A stretch of 64,000 nucleotides of DNA, taken from Chamaea fasciata. Lineage: Eukaryota > Chordata > Aves > Passeriformes > Sylviidae. The DNA is taken from assembly GCA_029207755.1 (NCBI GenBank), contig JARCOQ010000004.1, positions 35,070,560-35,134,559 on the forward strand, read 5' to 3'. Below the pieces are notes generated by a model. It was not told the DNA's origin, made no database searches, and saw only the letters and a program-made list of their open reading frames with translations. Below, one piece after another: positions 40,667-52,809 of this stretch (the first letter of the stretch is position 1; every line of letters starts with the position of its first letter). A program made the translations under genes and the position numbers.

Positions 40667-41633
40667 TGTAAGAACTTTAGGAGTGCAGTTGCCTGTCTCA
40701 AACACTGCCAAGGCCACAGAAGGTCTTTGACATGAGATAAACACAGAACAGAGTGACAGGATGATTTTATCTTTAGCGTTGGTGTAGGCAAGATCTGGTT
40801 AGCTTGTCCTGGGTAATGCATCCAGACAAAAATTCCTGCTGTGACAAACTGTGTAAAGATGCTCGTACAGGTATCTCCAGTCAAAGTTCACACCAAATTA
40901 TGGGACAGATGGCATTTGCGACAACCAATGACTATTTAACACCTCCCTGAAATACAGCTCCATGGATGCCTGCAACTTGGACTTCAGGTTATGCCACCAC
41001 GATGGGAACTTGACATAAGATAAAGGTGCACTATTATCTAAGACCAAGGGAAAGGTTAATGAAACTTGGGGAGAAAAATGTACCACTGGTAATGGACAAA
41101 AAGGATGTAGAACTTACGGGCCCAAAGGAAGGCCAACTCAGAAACTATGCTGGAATCAGTTCTGACAGAGTAATAAGTTATTTTGGTGGGTGGCATATAC
41201 AATCCACTGATCCAAGAAACCCACCAACACACAGCAGGTGAAAGACTGAGAATGGGACTAGTCAGCATTAGAAGCAAGGGAATAATTTAACCAGAAGCAT
41301 AAGAGAAGTCTGTAGGCAATAAACATTAATTCTATTGTTCTCTAAAATGTATAAATAATAAAAAAATTTGAACAACCTTGAGATTCCCACCACTGAGAAG
41401 ACCAGGGTGAAGAAGGACCAAAGGGACACCGCTGGATCTGTGGGCACTGATTATCTTCTGCTTGATCACACTCTCTCTCTCTCTCCTTCACATACACAAA
41501 TGGTTTTTTATTTATTTCTATCTCTCTACCTAACATTCATTGTTAAATATAGTCTGTACTATTGACTTTGGCATATGGTCTCATTTGCACCTTAATTTGG
41601 GCAAAGGTATGTCTCACTAATTGGATCATTACA
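40667..41633 (+). mobile_element. LTR-like element, copy B (long form), probable endogenous retrovirus solo LTR
   Basis: The proposed left end is TGTAAGAACTTTAGG at 40667 and the right end is ATTGGATCATTACA at 41633, giving TG...CA borders and about 967 bp. It shares ordered blocks with copy A at 8977-9540. It contains a TATA-like TGTATAAATAA near 41349, a TCTCTC tract (41469-41484) and the shared 3' block ATTTGCACCTTAATTTGGGC. The flanking five bases are CACTC on the left and CACAC on the right. That could be a target-site duplication with one mismatch, but the right side is an AC-rich stretch, so the match is weak evidence. No internal retroviral genes adjoin it. Confidence 0.7.
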
Positions 41634-41818
41634 CACACATATGTAAGCACCTTTTGGGGATCATATTCTGTTCTCTTATTGTACCTAACACTGACCCCAA
41701 TTTTGAGAATGATTTTGTGCTCTTTTACAGGTGTCCTGCACAGCAGTTGACAGAAGAAAATCCCCTGTTACCTCTGTCAGCTGTAACCCAATAAGATGTT
41801 TTAGCAATTGCTCCTATT

Positions 41819-41820
<2 letters not shown>

Positions 41821-41849
<29 letters not shown>

Positions 41850-41851
41850 AC
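41821..41851 (+). repeat. (AAAAC)n tract
   Basis: About five AAAAC units lie less than 200 bp beyond the right end of LTR copy B. Confidence 0.85.
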
Positions 41852-42063
41852 CTGCAGCACTAGCAAAATGATTTTGAGGAGATGTATGCTGAAAAATATC
41901 CTGAAGAAGAACCAGGAAGTTAAATAAAGAGTAAAATGAGGAGAAGGGTGAAACAAGAAAAGCAAAACTACAAGGTACAAATGTGGTTAAAAAGATAGAA
42001 GACACTGGTGATGGCCAGTAAAAGAGAAGCTGAGGACTGGGTTTACCATCCTTTGTCTTTGAG

Positions 42064-42109
42064 ATTTATTTATTTATTTAGTTAGTTAGTTAGTTATTTA
42101 TTTATTTCA
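42064..42109 (+). repeat. (TTTA)n / (GTTA)n microsatellite
   Basis: ATTT units change into TTAG units and back to ATTT. This is an imperfect tetranucleotide repeat with two motif variants. Confidence 0.85.
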
Positions 42110-42805
42110 ATCTTGGTATTCGAAGAAGGAATTCCTCCACAGCCCAATGCCAAGAAATCAATCCCAACTTATCTGACTGTGTCACCCATTAGTTTTTCTT
42201 CATAAGAATTTCTGTAAACATCCTCTGAGATTAGACTGCAAGGCATATCTGCGATACCATCACAGAACAATAAAATCTGGACTTTGAGTGAAGAGGCCAT
42301 AGGGTAACAAGGTTCATTCACATGCAGAGAAGCAGAAAGCACAATAAGTTGTGTGTATTTGCTATGGCAGGTATCATTCCAAACAGCTGCTCCATGTCAG
42401 CTAAGCAAACACCTTCAAAGATACCCTGTGTGTTACAGAATTTAGTGGTCTGCTGCTAGGTTTTGCTGTTTAAAGAATAAATTCTTGCTATTCACATGAG
42501 TATTTTATTCCATTATGAAAGAGTTATTTCTTTTAACACTTGTAGTTTTCCACCTAATATTCTACAATTGTCTTGTCCCATTGCCCTTTTTCTGTTGCTT
42601 ATTTTTTCCCATCTACTGTTCCAAACTTAGGGCCTTTTGCCTAAATGTGCAGCTATCCAAAACGTTTGCAGACTTGCTTGTGCATGTAGCACAAATCACA
42701 ACAGATAGGTGTTCTATACTTGACATAAGCGAGTTCATGCACCGTGATAGTTTCTGTTATTAAATAAGAAACCAATTAGATGTTTACACAATCATATGTT
42801 TTTTA

Positions 42806-42813
42806 ATTATTAC

Positions 42814-42870
<57 letters not shown>

Positions 42871-42895
42871 TACTACAACTACTACCACTACTAAT
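42806..42895 (+). repeat. (ATT)n microsatellite
   Basis: A trinucleotide array of ATT units runs from about 42806, with one early ACT variant. After 42868 it decays into ACTACAACTACTACC-like units. Confidence 0.92.
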
Positions 42896-44479
42896 ATTTG
42901 TTAGTTCAGCCTTTAATGCAATCAGATGAAGAAATTGGAAAGCCTTTATCCTCACTTGTCTGGACAAAAGATTAAGTGATGGGATCAGACGTCCTTCATG
43001 CTGACAGGACAGGTAAAATTCATCTTTCCCCTAAAACTTTAGGTGGCAGTCAGTGGGATTTTCCAGGATGATAAGGAACAGAGCTGCAATGGGTGGGAAT
43101 TGCATATTCAACATGAATTGAGAAACTTGCTTCATATTTTGATATTGAAGGGACAGAGTATGCATTGTTTCAGGAAGTAAAACTTTGACAGCATTGTCTT
43201 TTGTCTCTAGTTACTGAAATAGCTTTCTGCTTCAAAAATAACCCAAAATTCTCACATTTCTGTATGTTAATTATAGTGATTTGAAGAATTACATATTTAA
43301 CTAGTAAGTTTGTTGATAACTAGGCTTGTAACCTAAACATCATGTTAAGTGCAATGAGTTTTAGGGAACTGTGTCCAAGTCAAGGGTTTAAACAGGCTTT
43401 GATTAATGAGTGTATAATCCCTGTCAACATTGGAGGGTCTTATGCTCACAGCTGGGTATTTTAGTGTTGAACTTTGGCATCAGTATTGACTTTGTAATCC
43501 AGAGGAGTTTTGATATGACTTTTTGTACTAAACAGTAAAAAGTTACCCAAAGAGATACTAAAAAAATAAAATCTTAAAATTGTAACAATCCAATACATCA
43601 AATCTGTACAGGCTGATCAATAAAAGAGGGAAGAACACATATAGTAGAAAAAAGCTATTAAAAGGCACATGGGAAAAAAAGAGGGTTTAATGGTGAAATT
43701 TTGACTTAGATGGATATGTCTGTTAATTTGCATAATTCTGCATGCTTACTGTGCAATTTAGTGAGATGTCTTCATTATATCTGAACTGCATCAGCTAACA
43801 AATTGTCAAAATGAATTTTGAATTACTACACACTTTCAGTGATGATCACAAAGTAATATCTTTGAAATTTTTCTTTTATCTGGAGACTGGAAAACATCCC
43901 AAAACTAACAAACAACAAAACACCAGTTTTCAATGATAAAACCAGCTAATCTTACTACAAGAATTTTTATATGTGTTCTGTCCGGTATCCTTAGCCTTCC
44001 TTTTCCCCGTTGCTTAACGGATGTTAACTGCATGAGAACTGACAGCCAAGCAATTTGAAACAAAGCCTGGTTTATCAGTTCAAGCCCTATAACTCCATTT
44101 TCTCCGGCATTTCAAGTAAAAGTAAACAGTCATAGTGTTTGGGGAAGTTTCTGTCCATTAATTAGTACTAGAATCAGGGGGTGTCTTTTGCTGATGTATG
44201 TGTATCCATACCTAAAAATAGCATTTCTATTCACTTGCAAATTTTCTTCTGGGGTCGTCATACTTTTTACTAGACAGAATGCAGACTCTGATGGGGAACT
44301 CTTATTTCATATTTGGGAACTGACTGCTAATGACTGTTGAAATGATAACTTCAAGTGCAGGGTGCAAGTGATAAACATGCTCATAAGAAGGGATGTTTCT
44401 TTGTATCTTTAGCTCTGGTCATGTCCTTCATCAGGCACCAGGTAAATGTGCTATAAACTGGCTGATGAGGTCTAGTGTT
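42896..44479. other. AT-rich sequence, nothing recognised
   Basis: About 1.6 kb of unique-looking sequence has no gene, RNA or repeat that I recognise. Confidence 0.5.
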
Positions 44480-44762
44480 TGAAGGAACTTTTTCATCAAG
44501 TTTATTTGAAGGTTTCTGTTCTTGCTGCTATAAATTAAAATTGTTCCTAAATGTTCTGCTGTGATGGCTAGGAAATTTGCTTTCAGCTGAATTTATCTAT
44601 GACCAATTAATCTCATTTCTATTATTCCTGTATTCTTGTACAGGGTAAATATTTATTCCTTATGTTTTCTCTCCATCTATTCTTGACTTCCAATGTATGT
44701 ACAAACCTTTTCCCATTCCTGCCCCTTACTCAACATTTTTTGTGGGTTTTTTGTTTGTTTTG

Positions 44763-44793
<31 letters not shown>

Positions 44794-45075
44794 AAGCTTA
44801 AGACCCACATAATTGCAACATCTTAAAAGAGGTTATTTCTTTTTCTGATCATCCTACTAGCTGTTCTCTGTATATGTTCCCTTTGGATTAATCTGTCTTG
44901 AAACGGATGACAAGAACAACACAAAATAGCCCAGGTGAAAGCCACCGGTATTTTGAGAAGTGATATTAATATTACCTAGGGTCTAACAGGAATACATTCT
45001 CAGATTATATTTGACTTTTTTCATGGCTGCTTTAAGTTGGTGCCTTTGATACCCTGTGACCAAGTAGTGCAAGAG
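44480..45075 (-). mobile_element. Probable ancient CR1 LINE fragment, minus strand
   Basis: The plus strand shows a faint CR1 ORF2 antisense pattern. It includes CTACTAGCTGTTCTCTGTA, then GACAAGAACAACACAAAATAG (the usual block about an element with other copies), CCCAGGTGAAAGCCACC, GATATTAATATTACCTAGG, and TTTCATGGCTGCTTTAAGTTGG with CACCCTGTGACC-like sequence after it. The order and spacing fit an old CR1, but identity is low. The T27 run interrupts it. Both boundaries are rough. Confidence 0.45.
44763..44789 (+). repeat. T27 homopolymer
   Basis: Twenty-seven thymines are preceded by GTTTGTTTTG, so a T/G-rich tract grades into a pure T run. Confidence 0.9.
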
Positions 45076-46695
45076 CAGAACAGAAGGAGATCTGGTTGCT
45101 TCCAGCTGATGAGTTGGTGTGTGCTTGGTTTATGCAATTATAAAGCCAGCTGCTTAGGATATGTCATTTTCAGGAAAATTTGAGTGGAAGAAAAGTTTAT
45201 GCACAGAAGACTGAAATTTGGGCTCAAGAGCAAAATGTGAGTATGCGCCAGTAAAGCATCCGATAGCCAGGCCTGCTGCATGACTGTGACATGGAAAGGG
45301 AACATCTGCAAAGTGTGGAGGTGAATGTATGTCTGCATTTCAAACCATCAGTGAATTTTAATGTATTTAACTTAGATTTGTGCATGTTTCTCCTGCTTTA
45401 AAGGAAAAAAAAGGTTTGTGAAAATGAGATTTATCCACAGTCTGAATTGTACAAATGCAAAAGTCTGAGAGATGTTTTGGATTTGTGCACATCACCCCAT
45501 GTTGTCAATTTTGATCCACTCTTGACAAGCTTCCTCATGATGCCTATTGAATGATGCTTAACCTCACAGATGAAATGCAGCCAGCAAGTTGAGAATACAC
45601 TTAATGAAGGAGTATCTGTTGTGTCCACCACTTTCTTTCCCTTTCCAGATGGAGTACCGGTAGAGAGTGTTAGAAATTATCTTCCAATCTATGGGTTTAC
45701 AGAGTTCAAGGAAACTTTGGTAGATTAAACCACTTTAATTTGTCAGGAGTAGGGCTGTGGAAGTTAAATTAATTTATTTAATTGGAAAGCAATTTCCTAA
45801 TTTCCTTTATTATGATTGTGTTTTGTTTTGAGGCAGAAAGGAAAACAGTCCTTAGAGCTAAATATTAATAATTTAAATCTTCTGGAAGGTGGACCAGACA
45901 GTGGCCAACAACTATGATGGAAAGATGCTCAAATAGCATGGCCCCATGGACATCTTATTGTGGTCCTCTGCACCAACGTCAGCTTTGGAAGATGTAGCTG
46001 GCAGGGGCCAAAGCAGTTCTGACCAAAGTTTAATGGTACAGGTGTTCTAGCTGAAATGCTCAGGAGTGGACAGCTGGGTATGGGAAAGGAGTGAGAACAG
46101 TGACAAGAGAATGCTGGTCCAGACAGTCCAGACTGCAGAAATTAAGCAGTAGTCATTTTTCATTAGACATAATTTTCTGGACTTCTAGAGAGAATTTTCT
46201 TGCCTTATCCATGCCAAATGAATGAGTCTAGGGAGTATTCTGGATCTTATCTCTCAAAATGATTGAAAATCCTGTTGAACTGGGCAGGGGATGTGCACTT
46301 TGTGATTTTTTTTTTTTCTGGGAAAAGAGTACTCAACAGGCTGCCAGAATATTTTGGACAGCTTGGTTCTCTGACTCTTTCAACCAGCTGGAAACAAACG
46401 ACTTTGTTTCTAATAAGATAAATCTTTTCTGCCCATCTCTAATTTAATTTTAAGGGTCTCATCTTTACAGAAAATATGAACATCTCTTTCACACTCTTGA
46501 GGAGTGAACCTTCATTCTTCACCCTCAATCCTGCCAGAAAGGGAGAACATGCTGCCAATATCTTCTAGCAAAACTTAAGAAAATATGAGAAGAAATTTGC
46601 TTTGTTTTTTGCTTAGAAAAACATAATTTTTTCTATGAAATGAGGCTTATTTTAGAATGGATATATCTATAAGGATACTTAATGTTTTAATGTTC
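45076..46695. other. AT-rich sequence, nothing recognised
   Basis: The stretch 45880-46140 is slightly more GC-rich than the rest, but I recognise no gene or element in this 1.6 kb. Confidence 0.5.
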
Positions 46696-46721
46696 ATATA
46701 TACATATATATATATATATAA
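46696..46721. repeat. (AT)n microsatellite
   Basis: This is a short AT dinucleotide array with one C interruption (ATATATACATATATAT). Confidence 0.85.
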
Positions 46722-48845
46722 AGTTGTTATTATAGCCATCTATTCCAGGTCTGTTTTTTTTAAACTGTATAATTTCTCCACAAAGAAGGGGTAACTATCA
46801 AGACCCAGCATGAAAGGTCTTACTCAATTTGCTGTTCTCTCTACATATTTAACATGCCATTTTTTACTGATATTCCCAGGATTACGTTAGTTTCCAAACA
46901 GTATATATTTTTGAAGATTACTCATTGCCTACTGGTTAACATTTTCACTCTGTATAATATTACAGGCATTTTTCTCTGAAACTGTCAGCATTTTGTCAGC
47001 CAAAGTGAGTTTTAATAAAAAAGTCAGGCTCTGACAATTTACTGGAATAACCCAGAGCTCAGCTCTATGTGTCTATGTGAACAGGATGTGAAGATTGGAT
47101 CTCCTGATGAGAATTAGCGTTAGCCACTGCACTTGGCTGACACCTTCATTTTGGGTTCCTGTGCGCTGCTGTATGCTATCAGGTCTAGGCTCTTAGAAGG
47201 AAGCTGTCACTCACTTTAGCTAATCAATCAAAGTTTGTCACATTTTTGTGTGTTTTCACTAAAAACTCAAACTGGGACACCAGATGTGGTGAATACATGG
47301 ACAGTCTATGTTTTTTGTATAAAAACCTCTGATGTGACAAAAGAGCAATGAAAAGCAAGTTTGGCTTAAAGCACGTCTTTTTTGTCACATGCACACTCAT
47401 GAATGTTTTCATTACCTATATCTCTCTGAGATTGCCTTGACTAATTAAATTTGAGAAAACATTCCCCAGCAATTTTGCTGGAAATTGTGTCTAGCAAATC
47501 AGTTTTGCTAGTCTCTCATTGTAGTTACATGAAGAAAGCTCGGTTGAGGGAGTGAGTGAAGCATTTTTTAAAATAAATCTCTTATTTAGATCCTTAAATC
47601 ACAAATTTTTAGATGCAATTGATAAATAAAAGTAAGACACTTTTCTGAGGGAAAAGAAAATATTTTGATTTTGTTCTACTTCTCCCTGTCACTTCTTACT
47701 TTCATTCCTCTTGTATGTCGTGGCTGTTTCCATAGTGCCCTTTGGACTTTTTGTTAAGCTTTTACAGATGAAACCCACAAATATCCTGCTGAAAACTCTA
47801 ACTGCAGTCATTTATAATAATGCAAAGTCTCATGAGACCTGTGCAGAAAATGCATGATATGGTGTCCAGGAAGGTGATGACCTTTTCCTTTTAGACGGTG
47901 TGAGAAAAATCCAATGTGTTTGTACTTCTACTTGAAATTAACATTTGTGTCATCTGTCCCCTACAAGTATGTTGTTTGTGTGAGTTTTCAACAGTACTTT
48001 GCAGTCATAATGGTTTGAAAATAACGAGTGATTTAACTTCTCAAAAGGAAACCTTACCAGACAGTTCTACTTTGCATTTGAAAATGAGATTGAAGACCAC
48101 TGACAGGTAGACACTGAAGTGAAGAAAAATCACTGTATTGATATACCAGGCAAAGCTATCAGTGGCAAAGATGGCACTTGATGATTTTTATTGGGATCCC
48201 ATTTACTAGATCCTGAATAATGAGTCATTCTGTTTGGGGCTGTTCATACCTGCTGGGAGATGGTTCATGCTTAGTGCTTGGCAGCAAAAAATTTCCTTCA
48301 CCTTTATTTTAAACTAGGATTAAGCACAGGCACAAAAAGCCCTACTGAAAACATACTTTTTGAGGAGCTAAGAGAAGTGTCCTGGATGTTCTAGGTTTTT
48401 TAATGATTCTCTCAAGATTAAAAGTCTTTTATGCAAAATCTTCGGGTGTGTTGAGCGTCAAAATACCTGTTTAGTAGGACATCATCAGAATAGAACAGCA
48501 AGTAACAAATGGCCCAGGGCTTGGGTGAAGAGAACAAGAAGCACCATGGCTTCAAGACCATAAAAAGGAATAGATTAAAAATCCCTCATCAAGAAATTGA
48601 AAATTCTGCTTCAGTCTGACATACTGTCTGATTTTCCAATTTTCTCTAACTGCATTTGTGTATTTGCAAATACTTGCAATATGTCTCTGTGCTCTCTTAA
48701 TTCTGTTCATTGATGCAGAATGATGGGCAGTTCCCCAGATGCCTGAGAGCAAGCCTGGCTTTTCTTGGAGTAAAGGAAGCTGGATCATGATGAAATATCA
48801 ATATATTGAAAATATTATAAATAAAAAGATATATCAAAATAGATG
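46722..48845. other. AT-rich sequence, nothing recognised
   Basis: About 2.1 kb of unique-looking sequence has short open frames only. Confidence 0.5.
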
Positions 48846-48930
48846 CTCTAGGATGACTTTGCTTGAGCAGGAGGGTTGGACTCGATGATCCCACTGTGGG
48901 ATCCAACTTTACCCATTCTGTGATTCTGTG
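48846..48930 (+). mobile_element. CR1 LINE 3' terminus, plus strand
   Basis: This 85-bp fragment contains the CR1 3' UTR (GAGGGTTGGACTCGATGATC). It ends with two perfect copies of the CR1 terminal octamer ATTCTGTG at 48915-48922 and 48923-48930. It is extremely 5'-truncated. The intact octamer pair gives the clearest CR1 end in the window. Confidence 0.92.
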
Positions 48931-50400
48931 GCTAAGCAAAGCCCCTAACCTTATGTTGTTCCAGAAAAAGCATGGAAGAATCTTGGTGCAGCTGTACTTC
49001 ACACTGCTGTAATCTCTGAAGTTAGGAGGCAGTAGGACTTAGAGTCATGCTTAATCCATCTTGCCCAGCATGGAGAAATGTTGATAAAGCAAAGGATAAG
49101 TTTTCTGAAGGACTCTGGTGCATTGCTATTGCTTTTACCAACGCTGTCAACAGCCAAGTTGCTCAGGGTTTTTTCTTCTCACACTTCTCTGTAAACATGA
49201 TAATTGACAATGTTTTTCAAGGAGCTATGAGGATGAATTGTTCCATTCAAGAAATATTTACTATTAATGGGATTATGAGAATAAACAGCCAAACTCTGTG
49301 CTTTCCTCACTCCCCACCCACCCCATAGTCATCCTGGTCCATCTTTTCAAATTAATCCCTAAAGAGGAGCATACCATGAACTTTTTGTCCATCTGCAAGT
49401 TGCATGTGTCTGACACCCTGATCTGAATGCACAGCTACATAATTATGTGTATAAACAGAAAATACATACAGTTTTGGAGCAAGTTCTGAAAATTTGACCT
49501 GTGAAGCAGTAGGTCAATTCAGTACATACACAATAAGGGGTTTTTTTACGCTTTTGTATTTATTTCTGCAGTGACTCTCTTTCACAGTCTACATAGTGGT
49601 GTTTTGGTGCAGTTTTCTTGTCTGTCTTTTTTGGCTTTGGAGCCAAAATTTATTTTATTTTAATTACTGAGGTTTTTATACAAACAGGATTGTACTAATA
49701 TTGTCATTTATATTAAAATGAATTAATTAAATTTAATTAATTATTAATTAAAAAACCCCCAAACTTCTAATTTATGATTTCATACAAACCCAGATAAAAT
49801 AAACATGGGGAATGATGAGTTGTGGTCAGATCTCCTGGCAGAGAAACTGACCGAGAATTTTTATGAGACTGGATCTTTTCCTGACAGTTTTCCAGTGCTT
49901 CATGTTTTTTTCATTTAGGTCAAAAATAATTTGTCTTCCCATTTTATCATTGTTTCTTCTGGTCCTAGCCTTAGCAACAAGGAGAAAATGTGCATAATAA
50001 AATCTACCATGTGTAGGCAATAATTTGAATATTTATTTCCAACTTTTGAAGGACATCTTGAACTTTTTGTTTCTTTGTTTTATGGTAGTTCATACAGACA
50101 ATTCATTAAGGTTTGCAGGGTTTTTGTTTGTGAGGATTTTTTTATTGTGTGACTTATCTGTTGTTTTTTTCTATTTGGATTTCAGATTTTTTTTTAAAGT
50201 GGATGACGTATTTCAAGTCAGGTGTATTCATATATATTCATAAGACCTTTATAAAAAGTTTTGACATTTGAGGTCCCCTCCTTGTAAGTAGGTTTTTATG
50301 CTATTCAGTTCTTGGTCAGCCTGGATCCACTAGGCAGATGGAGAAACGTTAACTCTTGACAATCTACCATTAGCAATATAGTCTGTTGCACCTTCTTTTT
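48931..50400. other. AT-rich sequence, nothing recognised except a palindrome
   Basis: This is unique-looking sequence with the 22-bp AT palindrome at 49721-49742. No gene was recognised. Confidence 0.5.
49721..49742. repeat. Perfect 22-bp AT palindrome
   Basis: AATTAATTAAA is followed directly by its reverse complement TTTAATTAATT, with no spacer. Further AATTAATTA sequence follows to 49751. In an AT-rich region such palindromes can arise by chance. A homeodomain-type TAATTA cluster is an alternative reading. Confidence 0.7.
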
Positions 50401-50404
50401 TTAG

Positions 50405-50515
50405 TTGGTGGGTTCAAGTGTTTGGGGTTTGTTTAATTTTGTTTTGTTGCTATTTTCATTGTTGTGGTGTGGGTTTTTTTGTTTCATTTTGGTTTTGTTT
50501 TATTTTGTCTTGTTG
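50405..50515 (+). repeat. T/G-rich low-complexity tract
   Basis: The tract consists of irregular GTTTT, GGTTTT and TTTTG units without a fixed period. Confidence 0.65.
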
Positions 50516-52163
50516 AAACAGTTTCTCAGTCAGAAACACAAGCTTGAGGACATCATGGTCCCTATGGGCGGACAAAGACTGTCCAGATTATGGGAAGAAA
50601 ATAATTAAATTAGATTGATACCTATTCCTATCCTTGCAGTACCCACCTCCTTTTTTTTTTTCTATTGCCTTTGATAGGAAATGAAACAGTAGAGTTAGAC
50701 TTCCAAACAGATACATATATTAAATACCTGATGACTATTCTCGGATAAAATCTACATTTTATATCTACATTTTTATATTATAAAATCTATGTTTTCTTAA
50801 TACATAAAATTAAGGAAAACTTAGTTTTTTTAAATGCCATGCTTGAATGGCCATATCCTGCACTTTACACTTGGTTATAGGCAAATTCAAGTTTATCTTT
50901 TGTGAACACATGACACCTTTTTATTGTTTCTGTATACTTGTAATGCCTTCAGGTATGGCATCATGTGTTTATCAGCACCTGGGAATTGATTAGCTAGTTG
51001 GTTAAGCCTGTTCTGATACTGGAATCCTGGACTGGTTCTGTATTGAAACAAATATCATTTTCCCTACAATGCTTGTTATCTTGTTTGTTAGGTTTCATGT
51101 AGAACAGTTGCCAATGAAGTTAATCCCAGTATTCTCCATTACACTGTCGTGTTCAAGTAAATTAAATTCAAAATGAAACTAAAAGCCTTTTTAAAGTCTC
51201 TACCAGAACATGTCCATGACACTTTTTATTTATGATTGCCATCTGTAATTCCTTTTCAGTCTCACTGTAGCCCCACATTTTAAGGTGATTAAAATATTCC
51301 ACTTGAAGAAATTTCTAAAGTGGAAAGTTATATTCAACTAAAAGTCAGGTTTTCTTTAGTGGTACAAATTTCTTTCAAATTCTGAAATATTATATAGAAA
51401 ATATATGATATGAAATATTTTTATATACCTAGTTGGCAACTTACGCAGCTCTTCCAATTCTAAATGACCATGTGTGCCCGCGAAAGGGTACACCTCAAGT
51501 ACCCCTGAAAAGAGTGGGATTCATAAGTCCATATTTCTGGCTTTGAGAAGCAGGCTTTATGTTAAGTTAGACACACAGAAGATCCTTGGTAAATATTTAC
51601 TTAGTGTAATATGAACTTCTGAATGGATTTGAGTACTTGAAATAGGCGTGGTTGATCAATTTAGGTTAAATTAAAAAGTGAGGTTGGTCAGCCATAAAAC
51701 TCCACAAGTTTAATTAGTTTAGCCTAACTTTTAAGGACCTTTCACAGAACCTTCATGCACAGAAAACTTCACCACCACCCCTGCCCTAAAAGATAATTGG
51801 ACTATCACAAGGCAAGAGCAATGGTTGGTTCATATTTTGGAAAGAAAATTGACAGTTGTGTTGAGTTCATATCTACTTTTTGGCACACTGGTGTCTTAGA
51901 AATCTGTACTGGTTGATGTGGCTTCAAGTGCAAATCTAATTCCTTATGTCTTTCTTCCACTATGGCTCTGCAAAGACAGACTATCCTCAAACTCTTCTTT
52001 TATGATGCTACATGTTCTGGGATTGTTTTGGTCTGTTTGATTTTTTAGGTGTTTTTGTGGATTTTCGTGTTTTATTGAGGAGGGAGGGGAGTTGGTGTTT
52101 TGTTTAAACATTCTGGGAAAATATTTCCCAATCTAGTGATTAGGTTGGGATGGGTTATATAAT
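50516..52163. other. AT-rich sequence, nothing recognised
   Basis: About 1.6 kb has no recognised gene, RNA or transposon. The part at 52020-52110 is T/G-rich, ending in a GGAGGGAGGGGAG stretch. Confidence 0.5.
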
Positions 52164-52210
52164 CATAGAATGGTTTGGGTTGAAAAAGACCTTAAGAATC
52201 ATCTAGCTCA
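52164..52210 (-). mobile_element. CR1 LINE 3' terminus, minus strand
   Basis: CATAGAAT (reverse complement of the CR1 octamer) is followed by GGTTTGGGTTGAAAAAGACC and AAGAATCATCTAG, the standard CR1 3' end. Recognisable sequence stops after about 47 bp, so this is a very short insertion or remnant. Confidence 0.85.
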
Positions 52211-52385
52211 TAAGGGACAGAGGGTGAGAGAGGGCAAGTTATTGTCACACAACAGCATCCTTTGAACTGGCTGAGGGTTGTAGAAAAATGCAAAAAAAAT
52301 CCCAAATCCAGCCTTTATCTTAGATAAAGTTTTCTTTCAAATAACTGCTTCAACAATTAATTTAAAGTCTATGGAAAATTCTTGC

Positions 52386-52803
52386 TGTCCTGGTTTGGGC
52401 CAGGACGGGGACAATTTTTTTGCAGTAGGCAGGAGGGGGCATGCCTGGAACACAGACATTATTCTGTACCACTTCATGCCATTCCCAAGGTTGGGAGGAG
52501 GGAGTCTCTTCCAGTTGGAGGTGGTCCACATATTGAATGTTCCCACAGGGTGAGGTTTTTTTCACACATGAATGCTCTTGTATATGTTTTATTAATATTG
52601 CTATTCTTGTTCATCATTTCTTATTTCATTGTTATTTCCAGTAAATTTTTCCTATCTCAAATCATAACCTTTTCTTCCAATTCTCTTCTCCAACCTGTTG
52701 CAGGAGGAGAGGGAGGAAGTGGCGGGAATGAGCAAATGGCTCATGTCTTGAATTGTGTCAATAGGAACACTAAATTGGGGAACACCTTTCCTAAACCGAG
52801 ACA
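52386..52803 (+). mobile_element. Solo LTR of an avian endogenous retrovirus, probably ERVL class
   Basis: The left end is TGTCCTGGTTTGGGCCAGGA at 52386, a start I recognise from a common avian LTR family. A GGAGGGGGCATG block follows, then a T-rich middle (TATATGTTTTATTAATATTG), then GGAGGAGAGGGAGGAAGTGG. The right end is CCTAAACCGAGACA at 52803, giving TG...CA borders and 418 bp. The five bases on the left (CTTGC) and on the right (CTTGT) agree at four positions, as expected for an aged 5-bp target-site duplication. No internal viral genes flank it, so it is a solo LTR left by recombination. Confidence 0.85.
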
Positions 52804-52809
52804 CTTGTT

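Noticed and set aside
8977..41633. A single large provirus bounded by LTR copies A and B
   Set aside because: The 31 kb between them is far too long and contains unrelated elements (ERVL, CR1) and no matching gag-pol.
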